DNA from: Polytrichum commune
Taxonomy: Eukaryota > Streptophyta > Polytrichopsida > Polytrichales > Polytrichaceae
NCBI GenBank assembly: GCA_950295325.1
Contig: OX485804.1
Coordinates: 19,408,001-19,472,000 of the forward strand
DNA: 64,000 nucleotides
Direction of reading: 5' to 3'
Below the pieces are notes generated by a model. It had not been told where the DNA came from. It did not search any database and was given only the letters and a program-made list of their open reading frames with translations. The translations under genes and the position numbers were made by a program. This document shows, piece by piece, positions 1 through 11,459 of the stretch (the first letter of the stretch is position 1; every line of letters starts with the position of its first letter).

Positions 1-585
1 AATATTTAAATAAATTATGAAAATATTCATATATACCTTCTGAGGTATATATATATAGTAAAATAATTTTGATGAATAGATATTTTGTCGTGTTTGATAA
101 TATTCGATAATAAATAATTACTAATATAATATAATAAAAGAATTTAGTCCAATTTAATTTCTTAGTTCTTATTAAATAGATAATGTGTAATAAAATAAAA
201 TTCTTATGATATGTAAATGGGATGTAAATAAAAATAAATAAAAATATAGATAAATTTTTTATAGAGAATAGTTGTTAATATGATTGCATAGTGAAGCATA
301 AGATTTGACACTGATATAGTATAAAACTTAAATGATTTTATGATATTAGATTACATAAGAGTTAGATTGTGAGAGAGGGTGAGTTGTCCTTGAAGTACTT
401 GTCTACGGAATTGTTGTGCAATTTATTCCAATTATTTGTTTGAATAATCATTGATTGTAATTAGTTTTCTCACGTAGTAATTCATTACAGTTGAAGTCTA
501 ACAAAAACTTGAAATCAAATGATAGAGTTGGAGCTTGACAATTAAGTCGGTGGAGGTGGATCTTGAGATCCATTCTTCCTAGATA
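1..585. other. AT-rich stretch, no gene seen
   Basis: Very AT-rich sequence with short TA runs near 40-60. I see no reading frame, RNA gene or clear repeat end here. It may be part of the decayed retrotransposon that follows, but no gag coding is recognisable. Confidence 0.5.
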
Positions 586-885
586 AGCACCTAAACTCCA
601 TTTTGATAGACTTTGAATGTCTTATGGCTAAGATAAGGGATAGATAAGGATAAATAAGCTAATGGGGATTAGCCAATGGTTTGTTGAAGCCCATGTGATA
701 TATGTTTGGGCTAGTATTGATTTTGGGAGGATGCTAAAAGTTCGGACCCCTGTCTCTTCAAACTTCATCTTGTGTGTTTAAAGTTTAATAATTGAAATGT
801 AGAAACAGTTTACCATTTTGGTAGATTTTTAATACCTTATGGCTAAGATAAGAAATAATAAGGTAGTATTTGGAGTTTAGGTGCT
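586..885. mobile_element. Small inverted-repeat (MITE-like) element
   Basis: AGCACCTAAACTCC at 586-599 is an exact 14-base inverted match to 872-885. Inside, two direct copies of an ATTTTGrTAGA...CTTATGGCTAAGATAAG segment lie at about 601-637 and 814-851. The ~300 bp size, perfect ends and lack of coding fit a non-autonomous DNA transposon. No target duplication is convincing. It lies just upstream of the surviving gypsy Pol, so it may have inserted into the older retrotransposon. Confidence 0.5.
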
Positions 886-992
886 CACCGAGGGGATTGA
901 CACATTGGGTAGATAGTGTAGACGAGATAGACGTTAATCTAGTACACGTGAATGGGACTTAGGATGAGGAGGCTATTGTAAAAGTTGTTAGG

Positions 993-1744
993 TTGAAGGA
1001 ACCTTTGCACTTTAAGACAACGTCGACGATAATTGTGGTTAGACAAGATGTCGAGGATTATCCTAAGGTACCGGCGGATTGGTATAGGAACAAGGTTGAG
1101 CAAGCTCGTGTGACGGAGGCGGATTGGAAGTATGTAGATAGGACAACAAAAAATGAGAATATTAGACAAATGAAGATGGAGTTTCAATTGGGGGAGAAAG
1201 AAATCAAGGAATATACCGAGTTGGTGGATGAGGTTAGTGACACCTTTGCTTGGTTGTATGATGAGCTTAACGGAATCCCTAGAAAAATGGTGGAGCATCG
1301 TATTACTTTGATTCAAAGTGCTAAGCCAATTAGACAAAAGAAGAGGAGGATGAACCCACAGTTACAATTGTTGATTAGGACGGAGTTAGAAAGATTGTTG
1401 AAGGCCGGATTTATTAAGCCGATGGGAATTACGGATTGGGTCTTCCCAATGGTTTTTGTAAAAAAAAGAATATAAAGTTGAGGGTGTGTGTGGATTCTCG
1501 GAAGTTGAATGCTTGCATCCAAAAAGATGACTTCCCATTATCATTCATCACAGTATTGTTAGAGGAGGTAGGTGGTCATGGGAGGTACACATTTATGGTT
1601 GGGTATGCGGGCTACAATCAAATCTTCATCGCTCTTCAAGATATTCACAAGACAACCTTAACTATTCTATGGGGGTTGTTATGCTTTTTGGGTTATGTAA
1701 TTCACCAACTTGTTGTTCAAGTCCATAACCGTGTTTGTGGATGA
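993..1744 (+). pseudogene. Gypsy reverse transcriptase, N-terminal part
   Basis: The frame from 993 runs to 1475 and carries typical gypsy RT N-terminal sequence, including AELERLLKAGFIKP-like and ITDWVFPMVFVKK segments. The following RT sequence (LRVCVDSRKLNA, YTFMVGYAGYNQI) is in another frame (1436-1744), so a frameshift sits near 1470 within an A-run. The palm motif expected as MPFGLCN survives as MLFGLCN near 1680-1705, after which sequence is lost or scrambled. The protein cannot be made from this copy. Confidence 0.88.
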
Positions 1745-2642
1745 TTTTAGCACTCAGTCTAGCGGTAGTTTACATTTAGAGTGTGTTAGAAAAGCTTTGG
1801 TTAGTTGTAGGAAGATGCAATTGGCTTTGAACCCGGCCAAGACATTATTGGATGTTCACAAAAGAGTTCTTTTGGGTTATGTGGTAAGTGAGAAAGGAAG
1901 AAAACCCGATCCCGACAAGTTCACGGTTATTGATGAGTTGTCCACTCCTACCAATGCCAAGGGTATAGCCAAGTTGTTAGGACATGTGGAGTGGTATAGG
2001 GAGTTGATTCCTAATTTCTCTAAAATAGCGGTTCCTATTACCCACTTGCTCAAGAAGGATGTTAAATTTGAGTGGACCAAGGCTTGTTAAAGGACGTTTG
2101 AGGAGTTGAGGGATAAGTTGAACACTTATCCGGTATTGAGGCCACCCTATTGGGATAAGCTTTTTTATGTATATTGTGATGCGAGCAATGTAGCGGTTGG
2201 TAGGGCTTTTTGTCAATCCACGAGTGAGAAGGGTAAAGATCAACCCATTGTCTATGCTAGCAAGAAATTAACATCGGCCAAGAGGAATTATTCTACCACG
2301 GAGAGGAAGTGTTTGGCCATGACATTTTTAGTCAAAAAGTTTCGTCATAACCTCGTGTCTAATCCGGTTGTTTTTGTTATGAATCACATGGCCATAAAGT
2401 ATTTGGTCAATAAGGCAGAGCTAAGTGGAAGGCTAACTACATTGGTTTTGTTGTTGGAGGAGTTTGATTACACGGTGGAGTATAAACCGGGTCGCATACA
2501 CTTGCAAGCCGACCATTTGTTTACGTTGTCAGAAAATATGGGAGAAAGTCCAATAGATAATAGGTTGGTTGATGAATTTTTTTTTTGTGATTGTTTAGAA
2601 GAGGGGCTGATCAATTGCTTAGGAGGTGTGTGTCAGAGATAG
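1710..2642 (+). pseudogene. Gypsy RT catalytic region and RNase H
   Basis: The first part keeps the RT catalytic FVDD motif (about 1728-1740) and the thumb region GYVVSEKGRKPDPDK. A TAA at 2088-2090 interrupts the same frame. The expected codon there in this family is Gln, so a CAA to TAA change is likely. After the stop, RNase H continues with YVYCDAS, IVYASKKL, NYSTTERKCLA and the characteristic EYKPGRIHLQADHL segment. The frame ends at 2642 where the next domain is found in another frame, which indicates a further indel. Confidence 0.88.
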
Positions 2643-3190
2643 AGGTCCCTACCATCTTAGAGGTATGTCATGATAGTGCATGTGCAAGACATTATTCCGG
2701 CCAACTTACCTGCCAAAAGATTCTTAGAGCGGGATATTTTTGGCCTACCTTGTTTAAGGACTCACACGATTATGTGAAGCGTTGTGACGCTTGTCAAAGG
2801 TATGTTAGGAACGATTTACGGATGGGAATATCACTCCATATTTCATTGCCTCTTGAACCTTCTGAAAAATGAGGTATCGACTATGTGGGCGAAGTCCATC
2901 CCCATTCCTCAAAAGAAATGGCTTACATTATTGTTGCGACCGAATACCTAACCAAGTGGACGGAGGCCAAGGCGGTCAAGACCGATACGGCGGCACACGC
3001 GGCCGCGTTCATGTGCGAGAACATCATCTCAAGGTTTGGAGTGCCTAAGATTTTGGTGACTGATAGGGAAATTCTCTTCTTGAATTCTTGAATTCGAGAA
3101 ATCACTGATAAGTTCCAAATGGACCATAAGAAGACAACACCTTACCATCCTCAAACAAATGGTCAAACGAAGCAGTGTCAAGAAAAATAT
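2591..3190 (+). pseudogene. Gypsy integrase zinc finger and core, broken
   Basis: An H2C2 zinc-binding segment (H-x(n)-H with CDACQRY) at about 2660-2810 is followed by the integrase core (DYVGEVHPHS, YLTKWTEAKAV, ISRFGVPKILVTDRE). Codon 2870-2872 is TGA where the family has Trp. An 8-base direct duplication of TTGAATTC near 3080-3096 introduces another stop. HPQTNGQTKQ follows the expected core in yet another frame near 3146-3180, then similarity ends abruptly. Confidence 0.87.
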
Positions 3191-4035
3191 GTACTATCCG
3201 GTAAATACGGGGTTTTTTTTTAAAATAGTAGTATTTCATAATTTATAGTAATTTTCCCTTCTCTTATACCTTTGTTGTAAATCCTTCTCAATGTTGTCCT
3301 ACTAAATTTCATAATAGTATAATTTTCTTCTAAATCATTTTTTTCAAGTGAAACTTGGTACACTTATTAAGTACCTTACTAAAAGTATCCACACCAAATT
3401 TCAGCAGAAACGGAGCTCATACTAAAAAATTATGCATTCTTTTCTAATTCTAACTTCTTAGCATGAACATTGTGGTATAACATCCGGTCACTAAAACTCT
3501 AATAATTTCCAACCATTAAGTTCAACCAATCTTAAATTTTGACACATAATAGATAGATAAGATCAGAAGGTAGTGTCAAATTTTTGTAGCCATAGCTATA
3601 ATATTAAAAAATATCCATATTTTCAAACCTTGTTATCCTAGTTGCCTTTGTTCTTAGACACCCTTCACTTCAACTTTTTACAACTTTTTCTCCCCAAAGG
3701 CTAAAGCTTCCAAATTTTTACTTGAACTTCTATATCTCATAAAGAACATCATCTTAAATTTTCATAACAATCAAATTCTCTAATCATGCACAATTCATAA
3801 ATCCTTCATTCCAAAATTCTCCTCACTTAATAATGAATGAAACAATACAAATAGTGCACTTAGTGCAACCTAGTCATTCTAAAACTCTCACCTCCTCACC
3901 CTCTTGTGTAGATGAGCTTCCTAAACATTTCTTCTTCTCAAAATGCTCAAGCTCTTTTAACTTTACACAAGCACTAACTCCAAATGCTAACGTTCTTCCC
4001 TTTTAACACTTCTAACACCCCTTAAATACTCTTCT
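3191..4035. other. AT-rich segment interrupting the integrase
   Basis: This ~845 bp has no Pol similarity, while integrase sequence stops just before it and resumes just after it. It is AT-rich with no ORF and no clear terminal repeats. It either inserted into the retrotransposon with some target loss or replaced part of the integrase. The integrase segment expected between NGQT and LPIEYEV is missing. Confidence 0.55.
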
Positions 4036-4038
4036 ACC

Positions 4039-4452
4039 TTGTCGTGTCCCCTTCGGCCAAAAACTACACTCCCAATTGAGTACGAGGTGGAGTCTCTTCG
4101 AGTGGCAATAGACTCCCGTCTCACCGAGAATCAATCCTTGAATAATAGGCTAACTGACTTGGAGGAACTTGATGAGAGAAGAATGGCGGCTCAACACATC
4201 GAGGCGATTCAACATCGTAGAAAGATCATCTTCGACAAGAGGCACAAGAAGCGAGCACTACGGCCGGACATGATGGTGATGATTCAAGATGCTAGGAAGC
4301 TCGATCTCCCCGGTAAATTTGATGCGGTTTGGTTGTGCCCCTATCTTGTTCGAGAACTGTTTCCCAACAATTCTATACAATTGGAGACCTTAAATGGCGA
4401 GAGCTTCCCGACAAGCATGTCCGGAAGTCGGTGCAAGGAATACCGAGCATGA
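4039..4452 (+). pseudogene. Gypsy integrase C-terminal fragment
   Basis: The frame contains LPIEYEVESLRVAIDSRL, LDELDERR-type and FDKRHKKRALRPDMMV segments, then KFDAVWLCPYLVRE, which match the C-terminal part of plant gypsy integrases (GPY/F-like region). The first residues of the frame are not integrase and belong to the interrupting segment. It ends at TGA 4450-4452. Confidence 0.82.
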
Positions 4453-5746
4453 TTGACAACTTACCTTCGAAGCAAAAGTCCGTGGGATCCATCCCCTGAT
4501 GGTCGCCAATTGTGTGAGCCCAAAATGGTGCCCACAATGATTTTTGACCATTATTTTTCGTCAAGTTGGGGTTTTCAATTTAATCATACAATCGGAAAGC
4601 ATAAAAAAAGTGAGGTTTGGTGTGGAATTATGTTTTAAGCCTTAGGCTCGTGTGACGTGTTTAATTTAAGGGATTAGCGGAATTAGTGGTTGGATGATTA
4701 GGTTAAGTGTGTGCGTGTTTAAGTTAAGGGGAAGGGTCTTGGGTTTAAATGTTTGAATTAGGGCCTTCCCGTGTTGGTTTAAGGGTTGAGGGCTTAGTGG
4801 ATAGGCTTGGATTTCAATTCCACCTGGAGGTTTTAGGCCTCGAGGGGTCGTGTGGTTCTCTCTCTTCGAGGAATGCCCCTTGTTGGACTAATGCGAAGAA
4901 GTCCGAGGCCACTGTTTTGAGTTTAAGAGCTGTTGGGATTCGGCGAAGGGAGCTGCAGCCGCTGGCTAGAAGGGTGAACAACGGAGTTGCTAGCTGACTG
5001 CCGAGGCGTTGACGGGCGATGATGGGCGCTGCCCGGAGCTAAACAACGTAGAATTGGTGAGCAGTCACCGAGACTGAAGCCGAGTTAGGGTAGGGGCCCG
5101 GTGGCATTAATGGCATATTGCATTAGAGGGTAGTTAATTAGGGAAAAACAGAGGATTAGAGTTAGGAAATTAGCTTATTAGTAAACTAGTGGGGGCCACA
5201 ATGACATTAGGGGGGGGAACTTAGGCGTGATTCGTGTGTGGATTGTGATAGAGTGTGTAAGAAGGTGATAATGGAGAAGAGCGTTTTTCAACGCTTGTAC
5301 TCATATCGTGGAGTAAAGCAGTGTGCCAAAATTGATGTGAAGTGCAACGGAGGTTAATGACCTTGATGAATGGGATTACGTAAGAAATGGATGTGAGCCC
5401 CATGCCTCCACCCGGACTACGACGCATAAGGGTGGGTGGTTTGGCCTCACACTCATGTTGTGCATTTGGATGATTCAATCATTTGGGTCAAGTAATTGCA
5501 AGAGCGAGCTCAATTCTTCCAAAGGTGCATGCCTATGACTATGAAAAATTTTGTCCACTACTTAGCACCGTGACACATTACATTAATTCAAGAAGAAATT
5601 GTATTAAATCAATAAATAAATATTTATTTATTTTTAAAAAACCACCTTTGGGAGCCAAAACCCCTAACTGGCTCTTGCTTGCCTCCCTGCCCGACAACAA
5701 CTAGTGGTTGGCCAGGGTTGGCCCAGGGTTGGGCTTAAGCCAACTA
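4453..5746. other. Possible gypsy 3' flank or LTR remnant; no gene
   Basis: Sequence downstream of the integrase with GC-richer patches near 4800-5050 and 5380-5450. It could contain the old 3' non-coding region and LTR, but the left copy was not found, so LTR boundaries cannot be set. Short frames here (4749-4997 on +, 5221-5478 on -) show no known domain. Confidence 0.4.
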
Positions 5747-5788
5747 CCCCCCCCCCCTTTCCCCCCTTTCCCCCCTTTCCCCCCTTTC
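5747..5788. repeat. (CCCCCCTTT)n minisatellite
   Basis: About four tandem copies of a 9-base pure pyrimidine unit, preceded by a C-run. Low-complexity tract with no coding meaning. Confidence 0.95.
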
Positions 5789-7938
5789 ATTCTTGCCAAG
5801 TGAGAAGGAAGAGAGTCAAACCCTAGCAAAAGCTCTAATTCTCTTCAAATGAATACAATGAGTCAAGTTATTTCTTACTCCACCACGGAAGAATCTGCGA
5901 GTGTAAGTAAGGGAAGAAGAACTCAAGATTTTATTGCAACAACATGCAATTTTCACCTTACACAAACTTTCTTCACTCACTCACTCACTAGGCTCCTCAC
6001 TTGGGAGCATCTCTCCAACTCCTAGGGTTCATCCATCTAGATCTAAATGAATGAAACCCCCCGTATACAGTGTGGATGCCGACGCCGCATACCGTGACAA
6101 CATACATGCTCCATGGTTTCCCGGAAGTAAAGGGTAGTGCGAGAGTTAATATGTCAATTTCTAGCAAAATGGGATAATTACCATGGACAAACTCTATAAA
6201 CAATTTTAAACTATTGGCTAGTAGGTGCAAATCAACAAATCGTGTTAAAATAGTAATAGATACGGACTATAGACATGACGTCTTACGTCTTCTTACAATA
6301 TATTTAACCATGTTTCTATCCACTCCATCATGTGGTTAGACACTTCCCATATTTCTTTGTCAATGGTTTTACATCATATTTCTAGTTTAAAGTTTTAAAT
6401 ATTTTACAATATGTATGGAAAATAAAAGTTACTCTTAATTTTATTATTGTATTTATGTTTTAAAAAAAACTTTTGATAAATTATCCAAAAAAAAAACTTT
6501 TGAATCATCACTTTGTTGAAAAAGTTGTTATATATGTATAAACATTGGAATGGATCCAATGAAGTGACTAAATTTTTAGTTTTAATAAATAGTCATCAAA
6601 ATTTTGTTGAATTCCATCTTTTGTTAATCATTTTAAAATATTTTAAAAATAAAAGTGGAAAAGTGGAAAATTAGAAAATATCAATTTATTTTGATTCATT
6701 GGTTTGGTATATAGCTCATTTTTTTCTCAGTTTTAAAATGTTGAGAAAAGTTTTTAAAGAATTCAACAATGATGGTCTTGCTTTACCATGTACTAAAGAA
6801 TTAAGAGAAACGATTATGAAAATATGTAATGATGTTATAATTAAGTAGTCGTGCATAGATTTGGAGGAAAGAAATACACATGCTATCCTTCAGCAAAATG
6901 ATATGTGAGGTGATGAAGAGGTGTGACAAGTTTCAAAAGCAGAGGTTTAGGATTTTGTTTTTTGTTTCTTTGTTTAGGTTAACATCTTTGAACTACATAT
7001 AGTTACTTTTTTAGTTTCCGAAATTATTGGAGGAAATGGATGAGATGACGTTGAGATGATTTAAACTACATACATCAGAGTTTCCCAATAAATCATAATA
7101 TAGGGACTATAAAAAAATCATATGGAGACTATAAAAGAATCGTAAGGGTGGATTGGAAATGTTATTGTATGGATTGAATTCGTGTGGATTTATTTTTTTG
7201 CATACAAAGTAAAGTCTTTGTTTATTGTTGTCAACTATCGTTTATCGTTTATCATTTTTTGCCTATAGAATTATTGCATTCACAACATAAATCACATAGA
7301 ATGAAGTTCATATAATTCATGTCAAAATCTTACATAAATCTAACATCTATGGATCTCTCAAACCCTTTTGGCATAAAACACCATAAATCCACTATTGTCC
7401 TAGATACATGTAGTCGAAGGATGAATTCCAATACCTTAAAGAGAATATTAATGGTTTGTAGATCATGATACGAACAACAATTGTTGACATTTAATGATGA
7501 TGGAAATTTTGTAAACAAAGAAATGACCTTCTAATAGATTTTGGAATAAAATCTGGAAACCAAATTAAGTCTATGCGAAAACTTCATTTGTTGATAATTG
7601 CTTATCATGTAAAAGAAAAAGAAAAAATGTTGCATGCATGTGGGCACACACAAATTTGCTATATAAGGTGCCACACACAAATTGGATACTATCTAGAGTC
7701 CAGCATAGAATGATTGACACTACGAGGATCGCGTGGGTGTCTCATTGGTCTGTGCCCCTCATGGCTATAAACCAAGATTTATTTTTCTCCATTTCCACAA
7801 AAAGAAAGGCATATAAAGATGTGTAACTTTAGTCTATCGACAAGAACCTTGAGATGAGAGATTGAGAGATTTGTCGCTCAACGTCCTCAATCAAGATCCT
7901 AAACCTTGTTTTGTAACTTTATGATACAGTTTCATGAT
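5789..7938. other. AT-rich intergenic stretch, no gene seen
   Basis: No frame above about 77 codons, no known domain and no clear element ends were recognised. A TATA-like TATATAAGG near 7661 may belong to a decayed repeat. Confidence 0.45.
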
Positions 7939-9952
7939 CTCACAATTTCTTTTGTATCCGATCCGATGCTTCGATTATCAAACTGGTTTGTGGAGGTCAA
8001 ACGCACATGATGTTTAAGAGATGTGAGCCTAAAACTGACACCGCTGATGAAGTAGTCAAAATTTTCTAGCATGTTGGACATCTCCTACTAAAATGCAAGT
8101 ATAAAAGTGTCATACATTGATAATCGTTGAAGAGAAGTGTCTGATTCAAGCCAATCTCTGGGGAGATTTTTGGGCATGTTCAGTCGAGATCCTAGTGTTT
8201 CCAAGTCCAACCAGTTCACATGTTGACATCTTTCACATTTTCTTTATTTATTGATTCGAGACAAATTCTAGAAATCCTTCTAGAAAGATTGTTAATTTCC
8301 CTGTAGTCTTGAGCTTCAACCGATTATTTCTCAAACTCCTCGGGTTCATCTGCAACTAGTGGTCGGAGTAACATACGTAACAAGGAGTTGGCACTTTCAT
8401 CGTCCATGTCCTTGGCAGGTGTTGAAGGTCAAGCACACTCCCAGATTTCTTGGGTACGAATGCAAGATTTGAATGATCACTTCAGCTTCTGACTAACGAA
8501 GGTAACGAAGTTCAATTGCAGTGATTGGAGAGGACGTTTGCGGTTGTCTGCAACCTTTGTTTTCCTGGATTTTCCCACCCTTTTTTGATAAATGCCTTGC
8601 TTGCAACCATTTTGGGGACAGGGTCTGCGAAGGGATAAATGACATGTTAATTGGTTGTCCTAGGTTTGCGTTCTAGAATGAGCAAGGGGTCGACATTCTA
8701 GCGGGCTGGCGTCCTATCAGTTTGTCATGCACACACCTGAGACAGCTTAAGGCAGACTTGCCTAATTCGGTTATGTATCTTAATCTATATTTGAGTGGTA
8801 TGTGCTTTGGTGTGGTTCCAAGAACAAATACCAAAAACATATGTGTTTAGAAGAAAATTGGACTATGTGTTCAAAACACGGAAACCGTACTAAATTCAAC
8901 AGTCGACGTAATTGGAGGGACCTATATGACCATGTAACGAGCACGAGAATCTTCATTTTGATAATGAATGAGATATTCATAGGAATAAGCTACAAATATC
9001 ATGAGGAAAGTGGCTACAACCTTGATTTGGATTTGCTAATCCTTTTGTACCAATGGGGTGTTTCATATCCTAGGAGAAGCGGGCTAGTTTGGAAAAATTG
9101 AACATTTAAGACCCATCTATGTTAGGTGTGCAAGCCTTCTAGTATTTCATATGAGTCTTTGTACAAGCATGACTGGAATTATAAGTTAGGTTCCCAAATA
9201 TCTATTCGTTGACCTATTCCCAACGCCATCAATGAGGGGCCTTCATTTCATTATCATTGCGTCTTGCCCTCTTGGATGTCGGGAGTAAATACATCCGTTT
9301 TGGGAACAGGGCTAAGGAGACCCCTCCTTCCTACACGATGTGCTCTAAGTTGGTTTAACCTTAAATACAATGAAAGGACCTTTGATAAGTAAACTTCCAA
9401 GTATTAGGATTGCCCTTCCAATGAACTTGTCAACCTTGAACGCCTACCTTGCAATTTTGATTTAATGCCAAGCTTCACTTCTACATCCCGGGGTGACAAC
9501 TATTTGTAGCACTAGCAAGAGTCATCGTCTTTGGACCTTGGTTTGGAGCTGCTAAACCATGCTAAGCCATTTTTTGTGAAGCATGTTTTGAGGTTTTTTT
9601 TTCATTATGAATATTTGATGTTATAATTTTTATTTTTTCTATAGAAGTGAAATTCAACACCCAAGGATATGAACAATGGTCTTTGTTTCAACAAAATTAA
9701 TTCTAAATCTTACATTTGAAAATGAAAACTTATTTCCTTATCTGGACACAATCATATAAATGGATTCCTTGCAATGGCCTCTTTGGAGAGTTGCCACAAC
9801 AGGTTCTACACCTTGTATCAACTGGGAGGTTGTAAGTGTAAGTGCTCCTTTAAATATACAACGGAACTTCCATCTCTTAAACGTCATGTGCATTTGACCT
9901 CCACAAACCAATTCGAGAATCCAAGCATCCAATACAAAAAGAAATTGTGAGA
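7939..9952. repeat. Widely spaced ~83 bp inverted repeat
   Basis: 7939-8022 matches 9871-9952 in reverse complement at roughly 85 percent, sharing GGTTTGTGGAGGTCAAA and TTTAAGAGATG. The ~1.85 kb between has no recognisable coding. This could be a DNA element with internal repeats or two opposed copies of one repeat. Similarity does not extend outside the arms, and no target duplication was found. Confidence 0.5.
8775..9090 (+). repeat. Dispersed repeat family R1, copy 1
   Basis: Shares a ~290 bp segment with 29815-30090 and, more weakly, 38360-38600, all in the same orientation. Common landmarks are GTGTGGTTCCAAGAAC-like sequence at the start, GAGGAAAGTGGCTA and GATTTGGATTTGSTAA in the middle, and TTCATATCCTAGGAG near the end. 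A 99-codon open frame here (8802-9101) is not conserved between copies, so it is probably not a gene. Confidence 0.65.
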
Positions 9953-10356
9953 GTGTACTCGGCTTTTAAACCATGTTGCCCACCGGTGCACCACAGATTG
10001 GGATGACAGAAGTGCCAGCTCCTCACAAGGTAAGCTATGTGGGATTTCAACCAAACACTATACAATGCTCTTAGATTTGCATCTTGAAATGAAGAGAGGT
10101 GTGACATTATTAGAGAATCTGACCATTTTATAATTAATGTATCTTGACCATACGTCATGCGCACTGCATCCAATTTCATCTCCACAACAAGTTTGGTCAT
10201 TGAAGCAAGCAACCCATCAATCTCAAGGAGGGGAGTGTTAGTGTTTGCACTACAAGAATCACATGGCCATCCCATTTGACAAGCACTGGACAATTTAGTA
10301 TTTTTTGGGAGAAACATTTTACATTTCATTGCATCATTAAGTGCAGTTTTGACCAC
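9877..10356 (-). other. Unrecognised 159-codon open frame
   Basis: This is an uninterrupted ATG-to-stop frame on the minus strand, one of the longest outside known elements. The product is Cys-, Leu- and Ser-containing and I recognise no domain in it. Its 3' end overlaps the right arm of the 7939/9952 inverted repeat, which argues that the frame is fortuitous or a transposon remnant. No neighbouring coding extends it, and there is no signal peptide or membrane segment of note. Confidence 0.15.
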
Positions 10357-11459
10357 AATAGCAAGTGGTCAGGAACTAGTGGTGGCGATCACCTATGAAA
10401 CCCAAATAGTTATTTTTCTTCGTGTTAATACAATGGTTTCCCAAAAAAAACCTTGCTATTGCTGTAGTATGATGAAACCCACCTTGACAATATGCTTAAT
10501 TCGTGTGCACATCTGCACATGTTGTTCGGAAACAAATGTGTATTATCAATGTTACACATGAAGTTTCAGTAGGAAACCCAAAAACAATCCTATAATTCAT
10601 ACCAGTTTCTTCAGTTCAATTTATCTCGACAACACGACATTTTGCCAAATTTTTCCCAAACGTAACATGTTATCAAGTGAAGTCTGTGGATCCATGGACA
10701 ATGAACCTCATGTGTGAGTGCTTGAAGCTTCTGCGGAGCTGCTAATGTCAGCTACATCTGAAATTGGCTGCACTTGCTTGCTTGTACAACTGGAAGCCTG
10801 GCCGTTTTCATATCGACCTCATCTGGCACTTTTAAGTATTATTAGTCTCCTATCAGACATTCAATTTGCAGCAAAATGAAACCGCTAAAACTATAGAACT
10901 TTGTCTTGGAGTAGCCCTTCACTTTGTGAGGCTCCAGATATGTCACGATCTGTCAGAAATAATGAAGATCGACCCGCGTTTGGCACCGGCCACCGGTTTG
11001 CCATTGAAGTTTGGGTGTTTGACGCAATCTTATGGTGCCAAATGACATTACAAAGGGCTTTTTTGAGAAGAGAGCTGATAATTAAAGTCCTTGACAAATT
11101 GCCACGATTGCCACTTTGCTTCGAGAATTTATGAGGCCTGACTGAGCCCGGAGCTTGTTCAACTGCTCGAGGCGCTTGTCCAGCCCAAGCTCATTTATGC
11201 TGTGTCAGAAATCATGCAAGAAGCTGGTAAACTAAAGCTGTGAAGGAAACAAGCTTGAGCAGCAGAGATGATCATTATCATTTTATAACTACCACAATTT
11301 GTCAACATTCCATACATGACTTACTCATTGCTGCTTTCGAGAATTTTCAGGCCCGGGTTGCTACTTGCGTCCAGTATCACTGCAAACCTCTGTCACATCT
11401 GCCGAATGAACTCTAAAACTAAACCGCAAACAATGTTGGAGTAAGCCGTCCATCTCTTT
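9953..11459. other. No other gene recognised
   Basis: Apart from the frame ending at 10356, this stretch shows only short unconserved frames. Slightly GC-richer sequence lies around 10680-11240, without domains or paired splice sites that I could link. Confidence 0.4.

Larger units (their letters stand above)
960..4560 (+). mobile_element. Degenerate Ty3/gypsy retrotransposon
   Basis: Recognisable Pol domains lie in the order RT, RNase H, integrase zinc finger, integrase core and integrase C-terminus, which is the Ty3/gypsy order. Four or more disruptions separate them: a frame change near 1470, a small loss near 1700, in-frame stops at 2088-2090 and 2870-2872, a stop from a duplicated TTGAATTC near 3080-3096, and a ~850 bp interruption after about 3190. 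No gag, protease, primer site or paired LTRs were identified. The element is dead and old. Confidence 0.9.

Noticed and set aside
960-3190. Intact gypsy polyprotein with programmed frameshifts
   Set aside because: There are too many separate stops, frame changes and losses for programmed events; it is a decayed copy.
8802-9101. 99-codon frame as a small gene
   Set aside because: It coincides with repeat family R1 and is not open in the other copies.
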